A stretch of DNA of 64,000 nucleotides, from contig NC_133903.1 in assembly GCF_964199755.1 (NCBI RefSeq), positions 52,257,239 to 52,321,238 of the forward strand, in the 5' to 3' direction. The stretch comes from Larus michahellis (taxonomy: Eukaryota; Chordata; Aves; Charadriiformes; Laridae). A program made the translations under genes and the position numbers. Shown here piece by piece: positions 26,101 through 38,720 of this stretch (positions are counted from its first letter, which is position 1; every line of letters starts with the position of its first letter). Under the pieces are notes generated by a model. The model worked only from the letters and a program-made list of their open reading frames with translations. It was not told the DNA's origin and did no database searches.

Positions 26101-29100
26101 AAATTATGAGAAATAACTTCTTTCCATCTTTGAGATCTCAGTTCCTTGCTGACACCAAAATGTGAATCAAAAACTGAAATAACTCTCACTGGGTTATTTT
26201 TGCTGAAACTTCGCGCAACTGCAGGCAACAGCCCAAAGCCTTGCTGAATGCAAAACACAAATGACTTTATGCACCATAAACCACTCCAGCTCGAGTATTG
26301 AAGAAGTGCTCAGAAAGAATCCGCGGGAGTTTTTTTGGGTTTGGTTGTTTTGTTCTTTTCAAGAAGGCAACGTTTTTTATTAAAAAAAAAATAATGCTGT
26401 TTTTCCCAGACCTCAGTTTTGGAGTGAAAGCGGAGATTAAAAGTGACGTGAGATGAAAATGTGCAATTGGATAATGCAATATCAATGTCTTTCTTAAGCG
26501 TATAAAGCAGAGGACATCGTTAGGGGCTCGTCTTTTTTTGGTTTTACTCTCTCTTTTTTGCAACTCTCTTGTTAGAGGGAGTGACAGCAGAAAGAGCCTG
26601 CGCAAGGCTTAAATATGGGCAGGAAATTTCCCACATGAGGACAGGCAGAAAAATTTGCTGAGGCATCGAAACTTAGCCCTGCTCTCCGGGAAGTGGATGT
26701 GAGACCAACACCTTTCAAAGCTTTCAGATAGGAAGAGAGAGCTCGTGTCTTGTCCCACAACTGGTCACAATCCAGACATTGGGGGATATAAGCATTTTAA
26801 ATACTTCGTTGAAAAATAGTTGAAGTACAAGTCTGCCGGCGCGCAAGATGGCTAGCTGATATGTATTTTGGCTGGATGAAGCACGTGTTTGTGAGCGGCC
26901 CGGACCAGCTCCACCATGCTGGTGAGACCGTGAGCAGAAGCTCATCGGGGGTGGGGAGATTTGGCCATGAAGGTCTGACACAGGGCTGGGGTTCCCACAC
27001 ATCTGTCGAGGGCCTTTGTGGCTAAAACCACACATTTTTGCACCACAGAGTACCTTATGAGGTCAAGAAACCTTTCTTCAGGAAAGTTTTGTTAGCTGCT
27101 TCCCATGAAATATTTCTTTTTGAAGAAAGCAAAGAAAAAAATAAAGAAGAAAGCGGAAGTGGTTCATCCGAAACTTCCCAGCCGTCTCCTCGCCGTTAGA
27201 TTTTGGGCAATCTCATGCTACTCCATTTGGGGGAGCAGGTCGGTAGCTATGGCTTGACCTTGGAATAAGGTCTCATGAGGCTCCTAATTCCTGCCACCCC
27301 CCCTCACCTGACCTCTAGTTTGGGACAAACAAGGTGTTTACCTTCCCTGCACCTCATTTTCTCTGCTGGTAATAATGGGAAGCGATGATTGCTGCCTGCT
27401 TTGATGAGGTCTCCTGTGATCTAGAAGTGAAAAATGCAGTCTAAAGGCAAGGAACGTAGTTATTATTATCACCAAAGAAGCTGCCTGGTGACCTCGGAGC
27501 TGGTTTATAGATTCATAATTGGTTTAGATCGCAATGGCGATGAGGCAACATGTTTAAACACGCATTCTCAGTATACCCGATCCAGTCTTGGGGGACAGTA
27601 AATATTGCAAGCGTGGTTAACCCATGTTTCAGGGCACTGCGATAGCTTCGCCTTTGATAATCTTCTGAGCTCCAGCTGCCCCAGTGACGCTGGGATTTGG
27701 AAATTCCCAGTCAATACTCATTCTGTCATACAAGTCGGGTTAGTTTTCAGCCTGTGTTTTGCTACAACGAGTTGTGTGCAGACCTCAGGAATGAGAACCA
27801 AATACTATTTGACATTTACAGAGAGTATTTAATTTCAGAAAGAGCCTGTGTGTATAGTAGAATAACAGAGCAATGAAGAGCCCCTTCCAGCCTGAAAAAC
27901 AGCTGCTATTTAATATTATATTATCACTTCACGCTGCCCTCGAAAATAGAAGGTGAGGGTTCGAATGCTGCATCCTGTTAAAATTACAGGAGAAGCCCCT
28001 ATAGACTGAAAGCCATTTTCCAAATGGGAGTTTAGCTGTAATTATGGGTCAGACAATTCCTCTTAAGTAAAAAGTCCCCTTATTTAATGATGTGACACAG
28101 CATCGCTGTAGGGGCTTTGCTTTTCAGCAGGTTTTTTCCTACCTCTCATTTATTAAACTAATCTGGCTAGAAGGAGAAAACAACACAACCGTGGGGAGGG
28201 CTATAAATCTTCCTGCTTTTGAGCAGAACTCGAGCCCTAAGTAAAGAGAGGTTGGGAAGCCACTTCCTCCATCAACAGGTTATTCCATAATTATCCTCTC
28301 CCTGGCTCTCCCCACCTTCCCCTGCAGTCTGCAGCCGGAGTTAGAGCCAAGATCCCGGGCAGAGTGGACGCACCACCAGGCCCCTTGTTTCCCAGCGTTG
28401 CGCAATGCCGGCTCTGTTATCGGTGTCCTCAGGATCTTCCCACAACCGAGACAAAAGGTCTGGGGTTATTTGTAGATGTCTATAATTTGCAGGGTCCTCC
28501 CTTCGTTTGATTTGCTCTTAAATATAGGACTGGGAACTCCTGTGCAGAGTCGTCCCTCTTATTGCTTGATGTTTCCTGTGTACTGAGCGCGCTGTCAAAA
28601 CAAATATTCCCCTTGTTTACCACGTTCAAGTCTTTGGCATCTCATACATCAGGCCCGGCTTCCTCCCAGCTTCTTATAATCACGATTGCCTGAATAGGAG
28701 CTATTAAAGGCTTTTAACAGCCCTTTTCTGCCCAAGAAAACGAGCCCGATCTCTAGGATGTGACATTCGGCTTCTTTTTTGTGAAAACGGTGGTTAGAAA
28801 TCCACTTCGCCACTCGGGAATATTGGGATCATCTGTCATTAGCTTCCAGCCCACCCCCCTGTAGCCAAACTGGCTCCTGGCTGGTTTCCTCCGCAGATAT
28901 TTAAAGACTATCGTAGTATTTATCTCTCCTTCCTTTGCTATTTGTGTGCTAGATCCTCGGGCTGGTGTTTCATCACCGTTTTCGTCGCTTCTCCCACGTT
29001 GCAGCAATAGAGAGTGCTTGCTCCTGAGGTCGGAGGAGACCCGTGGATGGGCTGTGCGTGGCAGGACTGGGACTGTCACATCCCACAGCTCCTCCCAAGG

Positions 29101-30009
29101 TCCCACCTAAGGCGGGGTTGGGGTTTCCCGTGGGCCAAGCCCGCAGACCTGGCCTGTGCATGGGCTGTTTCCCTCTGCGAGGTTTTCCTCTGCGATGGAA
29201 ACTATTGAGCTTAGGCTGAGTTTTTTTTTCTCCTTGAGGACCAGGGGCTATTCTGGACTTGCGAGCTGCAAGGGGACAAACCCGATGATTTATCCACTAA
29301 GCCAGATAGGCCCCTCAAACAGCTCCTTAATGTGAAACATGTGCTGCCGAGCCCTGCAGTTAGTTCTCACTTCGGCTTAGCCCCTGTTTGCTCAAATGCC
29401 GAGCGCGTTCGGACAACAGAGATTTTTCGGTAAGAAAAGCAGCATTCCTGGAAATCCCGCCGCTGTAAGAACACGCTCTGTCTGCTGGCACTTATTTTGA
29501 CTCTGGCCTGAGTTATTTACAGGAGGCGAAGGACGTTTTGCTTGACTTTTATCTAATTATGATGGGCTTATGCAGATTAAGCGTTATATCAGTCGTGCTA
29601 TTTATGGCAGGCGCGGTGTGTCGGTAGCGGAGCGTGGGCGCAGCGTGCAGGGCTCATGCTCAGGACTCAGGGCCCTTACCTAAAAGGTTATTTAGACCCC
29701 TGCCTCCCGGTTAGCACCAGCTCCTGCTAAAATCTGCAGGAGCAGAGCAGCGAAATAACCTCCCAGAGCAACGCCGAGATTCGCAGAGACCTTTAGGTGC
29801 TTGGCAGGTGCCGCGTGGCAAACTGCACAGGAAACCGCGGCTGGGCGACTTGTATCGCTGGAGTCACTTTAATCCCCATCGCTTCCTTATCGCTGCCACC
29901 TTAACTCCCGCTTTACCCCCCAGCGTCGCTCTAGGGAGAGGAAATGGGTCGTTACAACAAATATCACCTACCCGGGAGGGTTTAGCACAGGGAGTGGAGC
30001 AACAGGACC
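23125..30009. other. Intergenic with several candidate regulatory segments; no gene seen
   Basis: This stretch between two CR1 fragments begins with a CpG-rich patch (about 23540-23790). It then holds several non-repetitive A+T-rich blocks carrying homeodomain-type TAAT cores (24020-24780, 27820-28160, 29480-29620). Open frames of up to 215 codons are present but lack recognisable domains and splice context. Confidence 0.65.
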
Positions 30010-30254
30010 AAATTGAAAGAGGGGAGATGTAGATGAGATATTAGGAAGAAATTCTTTGCTGTGAGGGCGGTGAGCCCCTGGCCCAGGTTGCCCAGAGAAG
30101 CTGTGGCTGCCCCATCCCTGGAGGGGTTCAAGGCCAGGTTGGACGGGGCTGTGAGCAGCCTGGGCTGGTGGGAGGTGTCCCTGCCCAGGGCAGGGGGTGG
30201 AACTGGGTGGTCTTTAAGGTTCCTTCTAACCCAAACCATCCTATGATTCTATGA
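30010..30254 (+). mobile_element. CR1 LINE 3'-end fragment
   Basis: About 245 bp of CR1 3' sequence: GATATTAGGAAGAAATTCTT, then TGCCCAGAGAAGCTGTGG, then CCTGCCCAGGGCAGGGGG, ending in the CCTATGATTCTATGAT terminus. The chance open frames here are element sequence. It shares long near-identical stretches with the copy at 44925-45376. Confidence 0.96.
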
Positions 30255-33200
30255 TCATTTCTAGCATCTGCTAAGCCCTCAGGAGTGATTACCTCAGGGT
30301 GCCTGTACACCTCCGGGGGACGGAGACAGGGAACCTCTAACAAACCCGGCAGCTATGCCAGGACGACTGAGTTTTACTGAGCTCAGGAGCAAGGCTCCAG
30401 GCAATTTCCCGCAGGTTGGTAAGCAAATGCACTTGCACAGGTGCTGCCTCGGTGAACAAGAGCTTATCATCTCACCACCCTTCTTCTACCCCAGCCGGTG
30501 GGCTGGCCATGAGCAAGTATTTCCACTACGCTGACTTAAAAATAATGAATCTTCTTTTGCTGCTTGTACCATTTCTTGAAGTACTAAAGAAAAGAAAAAC
30601 ACACGCCTTGAATGCTTTGAGGTTGTAAGTGATATTGGAGTCAAGGACGCTTCTTTTGTGCTTGATGACTGCAACTCTGTGGGGCTGCACTGTAGACGGG
30701 CAAATAGACTTGTACGAAAATGTGTAATATTTCCTAACGGGGATTGTTTGGAATTTCCCATTCCATGAAAAAAAGAAAAAAAATTAATATTTTGATTTTC
30801 TGTCTCAATTCAGAAGGAAAATACACAGTAAAATACTGGAACTTCTCAAGGGAAACCCCAAACTCAAAACGGCCTCAATAAAGTGAGGAATGGCTAGGAG
30901 AAAACCCAAACGTTTTTGGTAACTAGAAATACCAGCAGATCGGCTTCCTCTGCGTAAGGTGACCTACCTTGGCTGATAGGGTAGGTAGGGGGAAATACCA
31001 CACCGATGTCCCTTAAGGATACACTTCCCTTCTGACTCCTGACACCCACCTCAGTTTCCTGGAGGACCTAAACCCAACCATGGAAGGTTTTCCATGGGCA
31101 GAGAAGGGTGACTGCTTTAGAGCCAAAGCCATCTCCATGTCCCCACCCCATCCCACTCCTGTCCACCTGGGTACCACACCACTGGTTTTGCCTCTCTGTG
31201 CTCTTAAGCTCATTTTCTGTTTAATAAAACCCTTGATTGCCTGGCTTTTTTCTTCTGCAAAAAATGTGCGTTATTTTCCCCCATAACAAAAAATAAAGCA
31301 CAGCCACTGATGCGCCATGAACCACCCCGAAAGGTCCCCCCTTCCCCGTTGCAGCGGTGGGTAGCGGTGGGGCACGAGGAGCTCGATCCGTGCAACTTTT
31401 TCCCTTCTGTACTCAAGCAAAAATAGCTGCTCATAAATATAACCAAATTGGGAGAAAAACCTCCTGAGGCAAACTGGAAGCTCATTACAGATCCTGTGCT
31501 GGAAGTGTTTGTGTTCGGTTTCCATTAAAGCACAATGTGTATTTTGGGAGGTTGGCTACGGGCAGCCTGTTCTCTACCGAACCCTCTGGCTCCTTGCAGA
31601 GGTGCCAGCCTGTCGAAGGCTGTACCGCTATGTGCTAATATCTTCTCCCAGAGAGGTCTGACGGGTGGTTCATTAGCTTAAAGCACTAATCCGTGCTGCC
31701 TCGTATTTAGTTGTATGGAGACCTGCTCTGCAAGAAAGCTACTTTCCGTGCTCTGTCCTCTGAACAGTTAATCCACCTGCTGGGTGCCTCGCCTGGCTCA
31801 CTTCCGCGGGCAACTGCTCCCTTCATTGCAAGATAAGACACGCATGGCTTAACGCCTCCAGTAAGCTTGCCTTCTTTATTCAAATCTTCCTGCAAGAGCT
31901 TAGAATGGCAATTGCCTTCCTGTTTTCAGTGCCGGTTCAGACAAGGAGCAGGCACCCAGTTATTTGAATATTTTGTCCTTAATAAATAAGACTGGAGATG
32001 TAACCCTCTGCCTAGCGTCCCTCCCCTCGCCCCTCCGGCTTATTAGCATACGGTGGGTGGAAAGTCTTCTGCAGCCTTTTGTTCAGCTCACATTCGCTGG
32101 TGTCTCTGCAGTTATCCGTTATCAACCCACTGCACCGGTGTTGGCTTTCTGCAAGGTCAAATCTGCATTCGGCTTTGCCCTGGCTCTCTGCCGGTATGTC
32201 AGCGGCAGAGCCAGAATTTAGCAGAGAGGTCACTTCTGGTTCCTTCGTAGCTCCTTTGGAAAGCTGAAACGATTATAGATAGTTGTGCTGTGTGAATTTA
32301 AGACACATGGATTGACATGATTGTCATGGGTTGTCATCAGCATGGACATGGATTGTCAATCCATGACAAAACCGTCTTCCCGAGACTTCTTAACCCTCCA
32401 GGCTCCACATCACCCCAAGGAGTCATCTCCAAAACTCTAAGACTTTTGTCATATGTACCTTAGCTCGTGGTGTCCCAGTTCACATGCCTAACAGCATCTC
32501 ACCTGATTTACACCAAGTATAAAGTGAGTAAGAAGTGACTTACCCTCCAAGCTCAGAAATGCTGCCTACCCATCAACGTTGCTTGAAGGAACGCATCTTA
32601 CACATTGGCACGGAAATCCTTAATGCTCACTTTGAAAGGAAGCCTCTTCTGCCGCTACGGACAACCCCACGAGAGAGGGTTATCTGTTTTTCAGAAGTAC
32701 CCTGAGGTCTAGCAGATAAGGTGCCTGACTGATGAAGGTATGAAAGAGGGCGAATGGTGTCAAGTCGCTATTCTCCCAGGGCCTGGAAGGTGGAGGGGTT
32801 AAGAGCTGATAAGGAATCTCTCCTCTTGGAGATCATCAGATTAAATCTGACCTACAAGCAGAAGGTGCTCCTACCTAATTGCTCGTACAAAGAAAAATGG
32901 GTCCCCAGCTAGTCCCTTCCCTGCTGAATTTTGTGTTAACTTGCAGCCTTACGTTCTGGTAGGGGAAGCAAAAACCTGAGCAAAAAGTGAGAAAGCTTTA
33001 AATTTAGAAGCAATTTTTTATGAGCAAATCCCACGAAAAGTTAACCAGGGGATTCATCTATGGGAAAACCGCATGATTTAATAAGAGCGAGCTTTTTTTC
33101 GATAATAAAAGCAAAGGGATGTGGGGCATGAGAACACAGAAGCAGTTAGTAATGGAAAACAAGGGAAGTATTAACAACACACTTTTAACAGCGATGCCAA

Positions 33201-34067
33201 CGAGCCGGTGGGACGACTGGCCAAGGGATGTGGTAAATCCGATATAATTTGGCACCTTTACATCAAGCCTGGCTGTCTTTCTAAAGGACATGCAGTACCT
33301 TAGTCGTGGGCTACAAGGTGAAATGCGAGAGCTGCTGGACGTTTTCTGAGCGAGGGACGGAGCGTCCCGCTGGCCTCGGCATTGATTCGTTTACGGTCGG
33401 TGTTGGTGACTCTTAGAAATGGGTGCGTTGACAGGGCCGTGTCTAACCGGCCCGGCCGCGCTCCGCAGCCCTTCAAGGGGACGCGTAAGACCGACTCTGC
33501 TGAAAAGAGTTACCTCTCTTGAATTCAGCAGTGTTTTTCCAGCTGCAATCCTCTCATCGTTTACAAGCAAGACTTTCATAGACTTTTTTCTAGTTTTTAT
33601 TATTTTCCCAGGGAAAGCAATACTTCGTAAAGAAAAAAAAATCAAAGCAAACCCCAATTTTTGTTTTTGAAAAAAGCTTCAATGGGTTTTTTTCCCCCCC
33701 TAAGCCTTGGTAGCTATTCCTCCTTTAATTTAAGCAAGGCTTATATCGGTTGAAGTTATACTTGTGCTCACTTGACTTGAGGTAAACAGGACTAATCCTG
33801 CTTAAAACTCAGCTAAGAATATCTACACAGTTTAATGAAATGGATTAAAATTTTACCTCATATTAATCATTAACAACTTTTCTTGTTCAGACAAGCCCTG
33901 GGAGGCTGGAGCAATGTTGCTCGTTTGCCTTCAACATCACTAAAATTTCTTTGAAAATAAGCAAATTACGCACTTGTGCAGAAGGCAGCTCCCTTGGAAA
34001 TGGTGGTGCTCACGGGAGATCTGGCTCCCTTCCTGCTTCGGATAAAAAGAGGGTTTGTTTTCTTTTT
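30255..34067. other. Intergenic; no gene seen
   Basis: Mostly unique sequence. A small cluster of short inverted and direct repeats built on TGGATTG and TTGTCAT lies at 32308-32370. No coding signal was recognised. Confidence 0.7.
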
Positions 34068-34335
34068 TAGATTTCATTTCTTTATTTTATTTTCTTATTT
34101 CATTTCACTATTTTATTTTGTTTTATTTTGTTTTGGTTTGTGTTGTTTCGGTTTGTCTTGTTTGTTTTATTTTATTTTATTTTATTTTATTTTATTTTAT
34201 TTTATTTTATTTTATTTTATTTTATTTTATTCCATTCTATTCCATTCTATTCCGTTCTATTCCGTTCTATTCTATTCTATTCTATTCTATTCTATATTTT
34301 ATTTTATTCTATGTTATTTTTATTTTTTAGATTTT
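34068..34335. repeat. Pentanucleotide array (TTTTA)n grading into TTCCA/TTCTA
   Basis: An imperfect T-rich lead-in is followed by about 13 perfect TTTTA units (34165-34230). Then come four 10-bp units alternating ATTCC or GTTCC with ATTCT (34231-34270), then five TTCTA units, then ATTTT again. The long Phe/Tyr/Leu-rich open frames here are translations of the repeat and not a gene. Confidence 0.95.
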
Positions 34336-34698
34336 ATTTCTGAGTTCCTTATTAAAACAGCACCGATCTTCCTGCTCCGTTCATGACCTTTCTTCAGGGG
34401 AAAGCTCAGCCCAGCATGAATTAAATGCTGCTTTATTTAATTTATATCTCCGGCTGACCTCAGCTAGCGCGCACTCACACCACACACCTGGAAATGGAGA
34501 TGTCAAAGCGCGGCTGGAAAGCCAAGCTTTTCACACCAGTTCCTGTACAAACCAGGTGATGGCTTTGTTGCATTTTATTCATTTTTCAGGTGGGAAGGAG
34601 AAGTCACCTTATTTCAAGTTTTGCTATAGTTTTGATCACTTCAAGGACTTCAGGAGCAGGCTGAATCCCCCTCAATTCCCATTTCTCCCGTCCGTAGA

Positions 34699-34717
34699 TG
34701 TGTGTGTGTGTGTGTGT
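34699..34717. repeat. (TG)n microsatellite
   Basis: About nine TG units followed by TATATGCATAT. Confidence 0.9.
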
Positions 34718-36929
34718 ATATGCATATTTTGGTGGTTCTTTTTCTCAACTTTCTGCTGACACGTGGAAACACTAAAAGGTGTTTTTCTTAAATAACAGCC
34801 CGTTGTTCCTGCTGGTTATGAACCCTTCGCACAAAGCGAGATCAAACCCTGTGGAGTTCATGCCTTTAAACCCCGCAGATGCCGATGCCTTTGCCACCAG
34901 CGGTGAATTAGCTGGCAGCCTCGCGCCTCACGTGGCCCGAAACACAGCGCCGAGAGTCACCTGATGAGAGATAAACAACAACAACAAAAAGAAAAAGAAG
35001 AGCCAAGACGGTTATTTTCTGGGTTAAAGACAAAAATTAAATGCTGCGCGAGGCTACGCCACTATATATTAAAAGCAGCGTTGCCTGCGAGCTACCGCCG
35101 CGGCGGCAGTCGGCGGCTCTGGAGCAGGGCAGGAACCTGCAGAACGAGACTTTCTAAGGAAACCGGGAGATTTTCCCGGTGACTTCGCTCCCTTCTAGCT
35201 ACAGATAGGATGGGGCGGGGATTCATCACAACCAGTCTGATGACTATTATCTGAACACACAAATATATATATATAGGTGTAGTCTGTGCCCCGAGGAAAC
35301 TCAAGACGAGCTAACGCAGGCACTCCCGCGCCGGCTGGTGCCAGTGGGGGTGGCGTGCAAAGGTGATAATTGAAAGTTGTTGGGTTTTGGAGTTGGTTTG
35401 TGTGTTGTTTTCCCTCCGCTGAGTCAACAGGAGGTTGTTTTCTACCTCCTGCTGCCTTCGGTGAAGGTGACGGCTTCTGTTCAACCTTGATGTAGCTTGG
35501 TAAGGCAAGCAGTTGGCCATCGGGGTTGTGCCAGGACCATCACCCAGCACCCAGGGGACAAGGGTAGGAAAGTGTGGAGGAGACAGGCAGTGGCCCGCGG
35601 CTGCGGGCAGTCTACGGACTGTGTTTACAGAAGCCAGGAGCCAAGTGATTCACTTCATTCATAAAATCTGAACCTCTGATCTGGTCTCCAGAGGTAAAGA
35701 TAAACAGAAGGTCGGAATCACTTGCCTTTTGGGAGGAGAGCCGTGGAGGAAGGCTGAGGGTGTGTCAAGAGAAAGGGGAGACCTGGGGGGGTGGGGGGAG
35801 AAATGCAGCTGATATGGGGTGCTGGCTCCAGGGACGGCCGTGCTGCACCCCAACCATGGACATGGGCTTGACATCAGCCCTCCAAGCACTGCAGGACCTC
35901 AGCCCGAGATGTCCTCTGGCTCCAGGGCTGAATACTAGTTTTATCTTTACAAACAGCTGGATGAAAACTTCGGACACCCAAAACAAGGCAGAGCTCGGAG
36001 CATGAGAAAAACAGGTCTCAGCTTGCGGGCTGGATCTCCTCCCTCCCCCTCCCTCGATTGAGAACTTCATATCTGAAAATCATTGAGCAGAAGTACAACA
36101 GCTTCAGCCTCTGAAGGCTGCCAAGCATTCTTGCTGAGTGAAGCTCTTTAGGTACACCGAAACACGGCCGAACCTGGGGCTTGCGTAAACCTTTCTTACC
36201 CTGGAACAAAAGACCTGCTCCCATGGCAGTCAGGTGCACGCACGAATCCCTGCCTGCGAAAACACGCCGAACCGGTCTCTGTGCAAAAAAAGACAGGTTT
36301 GACCAGGTTCTGCCCCTTCTGCAGAAAGGCTCTGCCAGCCAGGCCCCAGCATCAAAGGCAGATGCTGCACTGGGTGCTCCACAGCCTCCGATTAGCATCG
36401 GCAGGAGCAGAGCCCAAATTTTGCAGCACTAAAGGCCACAACCAGCATCCAGCCTCGGGCTCCAGCAACGCGCCTTGTTTGCATGTACGCGCCTGAGTTT
36501 CTTCACCCGTCTCCCTTGCTGGGATAGCTGCAGAGAGCCCCAAAGTCTCCTGGCTGACCAGCATCCCCGCTGATGGGCGCTTGCGTGAAGGGTCAACGTC
36601 ACAGCGGCGCAAGGTGCGAGCTCCAGCTGGCACATGCAGATGCTGCTTGGGGACCAAAGCGGTTGCATCGGGATTGTAGCGTTCGTACGGGCTTGGGTTT
36701 GTTTTTTTTTCCATTTCACCCATTTCTCTCACTTCCTTCCTGCCCTGCAGGAAGAGATGGCAATTGATAAGCCCCGCCACCGTGCTCACAGCTTGCGGTA
36801 CCTACACCCCCGCTCCTTTGGCTTTCACTTCTGTATGGGCTTTCATCGAAAGGCTCATTTAATATCCGTGCTCTTCCCTCCTGTAGCGTCTAAACATTTA
36901 CGCCACCCTCTGCTAACCTAGAAAGGTCT

Positions 36930-37540
36930 CTGCGGACCATGCCACCACCTATCGCCTTCTCCTCTCCGTGGCTCCAGCAATTATCCCTCCCCTATAACTT
37001 ACTTCCCAAGCAGTGGGCAGGGGGGACCCCCGGCAAAGCTGCCCCCCTGCCGTGGGTGGGCACGGGCTGCCGTGCGAAGCTGCCCTTACCCCCCGACCCC
37101 GGGGCGCACGGATGGGACCGGACAGCACAGGGGAGGCGGACGGGAAGCGGAGGAGGAAACGCCGGCGCTAAAACCATCGCTCGGCCAGAAATAGGACTTG
37201 GCGCTGCCGATGCTCAGCCCCGCGCTGCGACGTTCAAGCCTGTTGCCTTCCACGAATTTCTCCGCGGCCTTTTCTTCCTCTCCCCCACCTGACCCGCACA
37301 TCCTGAGCGAGGTCCCACCACTCGCCGGCCCCGCAGCCACCGGCTCTTATCGCCTCCCGTGCCGTTTCCCCTCTTGACGCTTCTCCAAGCCCTCCTCTTT
37401 CACCCAGACATCTGTATTCCTGTTTTCTTCCGAGTCGCCGGGGGTTAAGATGCAAAGCAAACACTTTTCTCAGCCCAGCGCTTTGCTGCACGCCAGCCAG
37501 CCCCGCACATGACGACGGGGTGCCCGGGCAGACGCAGGGT
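36930..37540. promoter_or_regulatory. CpG-rich patch 1-1.6 kb past the PLPP3 3' end
   Basis: CpG dinucleotides are dense here (for example GCGCACGG, GGCGGACGGG, CGCCGGCGC, CCGCGCTGCGACG), unlike the CpG-poor DNA to the left. No known gene start was recognised. It may be a distal regulatory island or simply a local G+C-rich segment. Confidence 0.4.
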
Positions 37541-38591
37541 TTTCTCCTCCCATCCGGCTTACTTACACCCAGGCACCATATTTATGGAGATAAACTGAGG
37601 ATTCGCCCTCCCGGACATTGCCCCGAAGCTAAAGTCTCGCCTCGACGACACACTCAACCCCCAAACGCTTTCAAATCACAGGCGGCACCACGAAAACTCC
37701 CTTCGCGTTTAGGACAGGTGCGGGTTTACAAAGTTTTTCCACGCGTAATAAAATATTACTGCTAATTAGGATAATAATAGCAAGTGCTAGCTGAGTTCTG
37801 CCTGCTTAATTTCCACCTGCTACTCGTTTGCAGTTTGATGTGGTATTCGCTTCCTGTCGTGCATTCTTGCAAATCATCTCCCTGCCGCGTTATCTCGCCG
37901 ATGCGGTTCACCCAAGGAGTGGCCGAAACGCAGCTCTGACCGTGTGTCACCACCGAGAACTTCATTTTCTTCTGTAGGAGGAAGAAAAAAATAATAGTAA
38001 TAAAAAAAATCAAGGCTGCCTCGTAAGTGTGCACACGTGCGTATCGGAGCACATGTTTTTGTGGGCTTTTTTTTTTTTTTTTTCCTCCTCCCCTTCTTTT
38101 CCCCTTCCACCCACATCTTTGCAACCCAGTGAGCTGCAAGTTTTTCGTTCAGCTGCAAAGTGTCTGTTTTTCATGGAAAAGGTGTTGGCGCAGAGCGTAG
38201 TTGGGAGCGTTCCCAGGCAGGGGCCGTCCAGGACACCCACCAGCCAGAACGTAGCTCTTCAGACTCTATTTTATTTCAATAATATTTCTTTAAAGCTCAT
38301 AATATTGCTAAAGAGAAAGGGATGCCCTCAAGAAAAAGGGATTTGCTCAAAGACCGGGCAGAGCCAAGAGCAGTTCAATGAAAACCCACGAGCGTGTCCC
38401 CATCACACCCTCCCCAGCCAGGAGCTGGTGGGATGCCCATCAAAAGTGGCATCAGGTCCCTTTTTATCCAGATGTTCACCCTCATGTGTCAAATCCCAAA
38501 GGGTCATCCGCAGTCACCCCTTCCAGCAGGAGAAGGTTAACCCAAAGGCAGAAGGCAACCCGCACCTGGAGGTTTAGTTGTGTTATGAGCT

Positions 38592-38597
38592 TTTATT
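38592..38597 (-). terminator. PLPP3: Poly(A) signal AATAAA of PLPP3
   Basis: On the minus strand the 3'UTR ends ...TTTTTAAATAAAAGCTCAT. The hexamer is canonical, and the only perfect one I see in the right place. Cleavage would be expected 10-30 bases further, near 38565-38582, where CA dinucleotides occur. A G/T-containing stretch follows. An upstream ATTAAA variant at 38715-38720 could serve as a weaker alternative site. Confidence 0.85.
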
Positions 38598-38714
38598 TAA
38601 AAAGCACATTTATACAGCAATAATTTCGCAGATACAAACTTCAATTTTGTATTCTACAAAAGTCTTTGAATATTCTTCTCTTTACAAAATGGAACATTAC
38701 AAAAATACAGACAA

Positions 38715-38720
38715 TTTAAT
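38715..38720 (-). terminator. PLPP3: Possible alternative poly(A) signal ATTAAA
   Basis: This is the second most common vertebrate poly(A) hexamer. It lies inside the A+T-rich distal 3'UTR about 120 bases before the main signal. Such hexamers are frequent in A+T-rich DNA, so this is only a possibility. Confidence 0.3.

Larger units (their letters stand above)
34336..38574. other. Intergenic immediately downstream of PLPP3; CpG-rich
   Basis: The 4 kb past the PLPP3 poly(A) site is richer in G+C than the DNA further left. It contains a (TG)n run (34699-34717), a small CpG cluster next to a TATA-like string (about 35060-35130) and a CpG-rich patch at about 36930-37540. No exon with homology was recognised. 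Confidence 0.7.

Noticed and set aside
34068..34335. Long Phe/Leu/Tyr-rich open frames and similarity to disease-type ATTTT/ATTCT repeats
   Set aside because: The frames are translations of a pentanucleotide repeat. The resemblance to human pathogenic pentamers is only of unit type; no pathogenic insertion unit or host gene is present.
38029..38577. 182-codon plus-strand frame just beyond the PLPP3 poly(A) site
   Set aside because: It contains translated T-run and has no domain; open by chance.
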